From the NCBI GenBank assembly GCA_016209785.1, contig JACQVM010000316.1, positions 1 to 8,612 on the forward strand: a stretch of DNA of 8,612 nucleotides, in the 5' to 3' direction. The translations under genes and the position numbers were made by a program. Origin of the DNA: Candidatus Melainabacteria bacterium (GTDB lineage: Bacteria; Cyanobacteriota; Vampirovibrionia; Obscuribacterales; Obscuribacteraceae). The notes below the pieces were generated by a model, which saw nothing but the letters and a program-made list of their open reading frames with translations, was not told the DNA's origin and made no database searches. Below, in pieces: positions 6,755-8,612 of the stretch (its first letter is position 1; each line of letters opens with the position of its first letter).

Positions 6755-8350
6755 ATGGAGTTGAAGCTAATTCCATTTGTGTTTGTATCATGGCTGGTTG
6801 CCATGCCATTAGTTTTCTCAGCACCTGACGATATGGCAGCCATTGGAATACAATCAGATCAAGTACCCCTTGATGAGCCTTCTGCCGTTGAACTTGAGGC
6901 CTCTGTTGTACGGCAAAAGTTTCCTGATCCTAGCGGACAACTAGTACCTACGCCAGATGCAGGTCAGGACGCTGCTTCTCAAGGAACAGCATCCAAGCTT
7001 GAGGCCATTATAAGGAAAACCCAAACATCTGCCTGGCAACGTTACAACAATCTTGGTAAAGCAGCATACAATCAAGGCTACTATGAAGATGCTGAAAAAA
7101 ACTTCCTGGCTGCCATAAGAGAGCTTAAAAAGACCAACGAAAAAGATGACCGGCTATTGAAGAGCCGCAATAATCTTGGACTGACATATATCATGTTGGG
7201 CAAATACTTAGATGCTAAGGAAGTATTTGAACTAGCAATTAACCTCTCCAAAGAGCTTTACGGCAGCAAGAGTCAGCAAGCAACACGTTCTTTGAATGGG
7301 TTGGCAACTGTTTATAAGTATATGGGACAGCAAAAAAAAGCCGAGCAAACTTACAAGGATGCACTGAAGATGCAAGAAGAGCTCTTGGGAGCAAACCACC
7401 CTGCTGTGGCTGAGTGTTTAGTTGATTTAGGTGAGTTATACAGGCAACAGAAACTTTATGACGAAGCTACTCCTGTGTATGAGCTTGCACTTGAAACCTT
7501 GAACAAAGCTAGTGGTGTGCCTGAATTGACCAAGGCATATTTTTTGGACAAAACTGGCAACTTGTTTCATGACCAGGGCAAAATGGAGGAGGCACGGCGC
7601 TGTTTTGAGATGGCGCTTATGATGAAGGACAAATACAGCACGCTTTATTCTCCAATTGACCCAAGAAAACGTGGGCTTGTTTATTACCGATGTTTAAATG
7701 GCATTCCCAATGCCTTCCGTGTGTTTAATCGAGGTACTGAAATAGAATGTCTTCATGTTAAAGATGCTGTAGTGGTGGCAACACTTACAGCTGAAATCTT
7801 TGGTTCTGATTGGTATTTGTTGAAGGCAGAAGTTACTGTACAAAATCAAGGCAAAACAGCCATATCCGCCCTGTCCGAGCCACCAAGCTTGGCCCTTGAA
7901 AGCCCTAAGCAAAAGGTGTATGGCCCACTCGACTCTGATGCTATTGCAGGCGAGTTAGGGTCCAGGGGTAGAAGGCTCTATAATCGCTTGCTGCACTCAG
8001 CGGATTTTGCCTATGTAGTTGATCAAGTTGGGGCTGGCTCTGGAGTGAGCGTATACAACAACCCATTTACTGGTCCTACGGTAGTCAGAAACTACCAAAA
8101 CTGGGTTACTATGCGCCCTGATTGGGCTGCACGGCTGCAGGCACGAAACGCAGCATTGCGGGCTTTGGCAAGTGCAGAGCGACAAGGAATGACTGTTCTT
8201 AAAGCTAAACCAGCTCAGACTACCATTGGGCCGGGGGAAACAGCAACTTTCCTTATCTTTTATCCTTATGTCAAGTTTGATGCTTGTACCTTGCGGGTTT
8301 TGCTTGGGAATTCTGTGCTTGAGTTTCCTTTTACCAGCCATAGTGGCTAA
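6755..8350 (+). CDS. Exported TPR protein with an unrecognised beta-rich C-terminal domain
   Basis: The protein has 531 residues from the ATG at 6755. This start gives a compact signal peptide: MELK, then a hydrophobic run LIPFVFVSWLVAMPLVF, with cleavage near FSA. A GGA lies five bases upstream. In-frame starts at 6674 (GTG), 6695 (ATG, with AGGA nine bases upstream) and 6728 are possible but would put the hydrophobic core far from the N-terminus. A polar spacer runs to about 90. Residues 92-294 hold four to five TPRs of the longer kinesin-light-chain type, about 42 residues each (NNLGLTYIMLGKYLDAKEVF; LLGANHPAVAECLVDLGELY). From about 330 the sequence is strand-rich (VVVATLTAEIFG near 339; TTIGPGETATFLIFYPY near 486) and may be Ig-like; I do not recognise the family. 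A protein-binding role outside the cytoplasm is inferred. It is divergent from the TPR-caspase, but its TPR type differs, so it is not a simple duplicate. Confidence 0.85.
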   Translation: MELKLIPFVFVSWLVAMPLVFSAPDDMAAIGIQSDQVPLDEPSAVELEASVVRQKFPDPSGQLVPTPDAGQDAASQGTASKLEAIIRKTQTSAWQRYNNLGKAAYNQGYYEDAEKNFLAAIRELKKTNEKDDRLLKSRNNLGLTYIMLGKYLDAKEVFELAINLSKELYGSKSQQATRSLNGLATVYKYMGQQKKAEQTYKDALKMQEELLGANHPAVAECLVDLGELYRQQKLYDEATPVYELALETLNKASGVPELTKAYFLDKTGNLFHDQGKMEEARRCFEMALMMKDKYSTLYSPIDPRKRGLVYYRCLNGIPNAFRVFNRGTEIECLHVKDAVVVATLTAEIFGSDWYLLKAEVTVQNQGKTAISALSEPPSLALESPKQKVYGPLDSDAIAGELGSRGRRLYNRLLHSADFAYVVDQVGAGSGVSVYNNPFTGPTVVRNYQNWVTMRPDWAARLQARNAALRALASAERQGMTVLKAKPAQTTIGPGETATFLIFYPYVKFDACTLRVLLGNSVLEFPFTSHSG

Positions 8351-8612
8351 GTATGGCATCGACCTTGGAGAATTTGCAGAAAAGAACGGCTAGCAATTTC
8401 ATCGGCAGTTAGACCAGTTTGTTTTATTTCCGCAAACGTGATTGCCCCACAGTTTAGCCCTCGTAAGAAGTAGTTTAAAAGACCTTGGCCAGTGGCAGCA
8501 TCATCAAAAATATTCCCTCGTAAGCTAGCTTGTGCTGCCTTATCAATAAAAGTCTTAAGGCGGGTGGTTGCTTCGTCAAGACCAGCAAGAAAGAAGGTAT
8601 ACATAGCAGCAT
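8347..8612 (-). CDS. Unidentified protein, C-terminal part (truncated at the window edge)
   Basis: The frame is open to the window end (two Ala codons precede the first Met at 8604), so the gene probably begins outside. At least 87 residues are visible. They appear all-helical: a first helix with FLAGLDEATTRLKTFIDKAAQ, then a DDAATG turn, LLNYFLRGLNCGAITFAEIK, and a last helix TADEIASRSFLQIL. The general look could suit the ligand-binding end of a TetR-type regulator or another helical-bundle protein, but I cannot assign it. The TAG stop overlaps the TAA of the convergent TPR gene within four bases (8347-8350). A coding region is supported by the good helical pattern and clean abutment with its neighbour. 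Confidence 0.6.
   Translation of the reverse strand, partial: AAMYTFFLAGLDEATTRLKTFIDKAAQASLRGNIFDDAATGQGLLNYFLRGLNCGAITFAEIKQTGLTADEIASRSFLQILQGRCHT

Noticed and set aside
6586..6843. An 85-codon minus-strand frame across the divergent promoter with NNP-type repeats
   Set aside because: The repeats are the translation of the 30-nt phased DNA repeats; there is no ribosome site or recognisable protein pattern.

Overview
This 8.6-kb window carries five protein genes and no RNA gene, IS element or CRISPR array. Four of the five look exported or surface-associated. The base composition is moderate. The mix of a beta-helical surface protein with FecR-like domains, an exported thioredoxin, an exported TPR-caspase (orthocaspase type) and a kinesin-light-chain-type TPR protein suggests an environmental diderm bacterium rich in TPR proteins. 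A non-photosynthetic cyanobacterial relative (Vampirovibrionia/Melainabacteria, for example Obscuribacterales) would fit, but that is inference from gene style. No marker gene is present.

Layout: (1) 1-3330 (+) is the 3' part of a very large protein. It has Gly/Ser/Thr/Asn-rich beta-helix-like super-repeats, then a low-complexity linker, then two FecR-like domains that align with each other. (2) 3366-3393 is a perfect 28-bp palindrome lying between convergent genes, probably a shared terminator. (3) 3398-3892 (-) is a small thioredoxin with an N-terminal signal or anchor and a WCSPC active site. (4) 4022-6541 (-) is an 839-residue exported protein with a seven-copy PAPQYG-type octapeptide repeat, seven 34-residue TPRs, an NlpI-like bridge and a C-terminal caspase (C14) domain with the His/Cys dyad intact. 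(5) 6542-6754 is a divergent promoter region with three direct repeats spaced exactly 30 nt. (6) 6755-8350 (+) is a second exported TPR protein with an unrecognised beta-rich C-terminal domain. (7) 8347-8612 (-) is the C-terminal end of an unrecognised gene whose stop codon overlaps the stop of gene 6.

Together: the thioredoxin lies directly downstream of the caspase gene on the same strand, so the two may form one unit acting outside the cytoplasm. The caspase protein carries CxxC pairs at the same position of TPRs 1, 3 and 7, and caspases use a catalytic cysteine, so a redox link between the two products is a testable idea. The divergently transcribed TPR protein may share control with the caspase gene through the intergenic region. 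The beta-helix/FecR-like protein is probably a separate transcription unit that ends at the palindrome.
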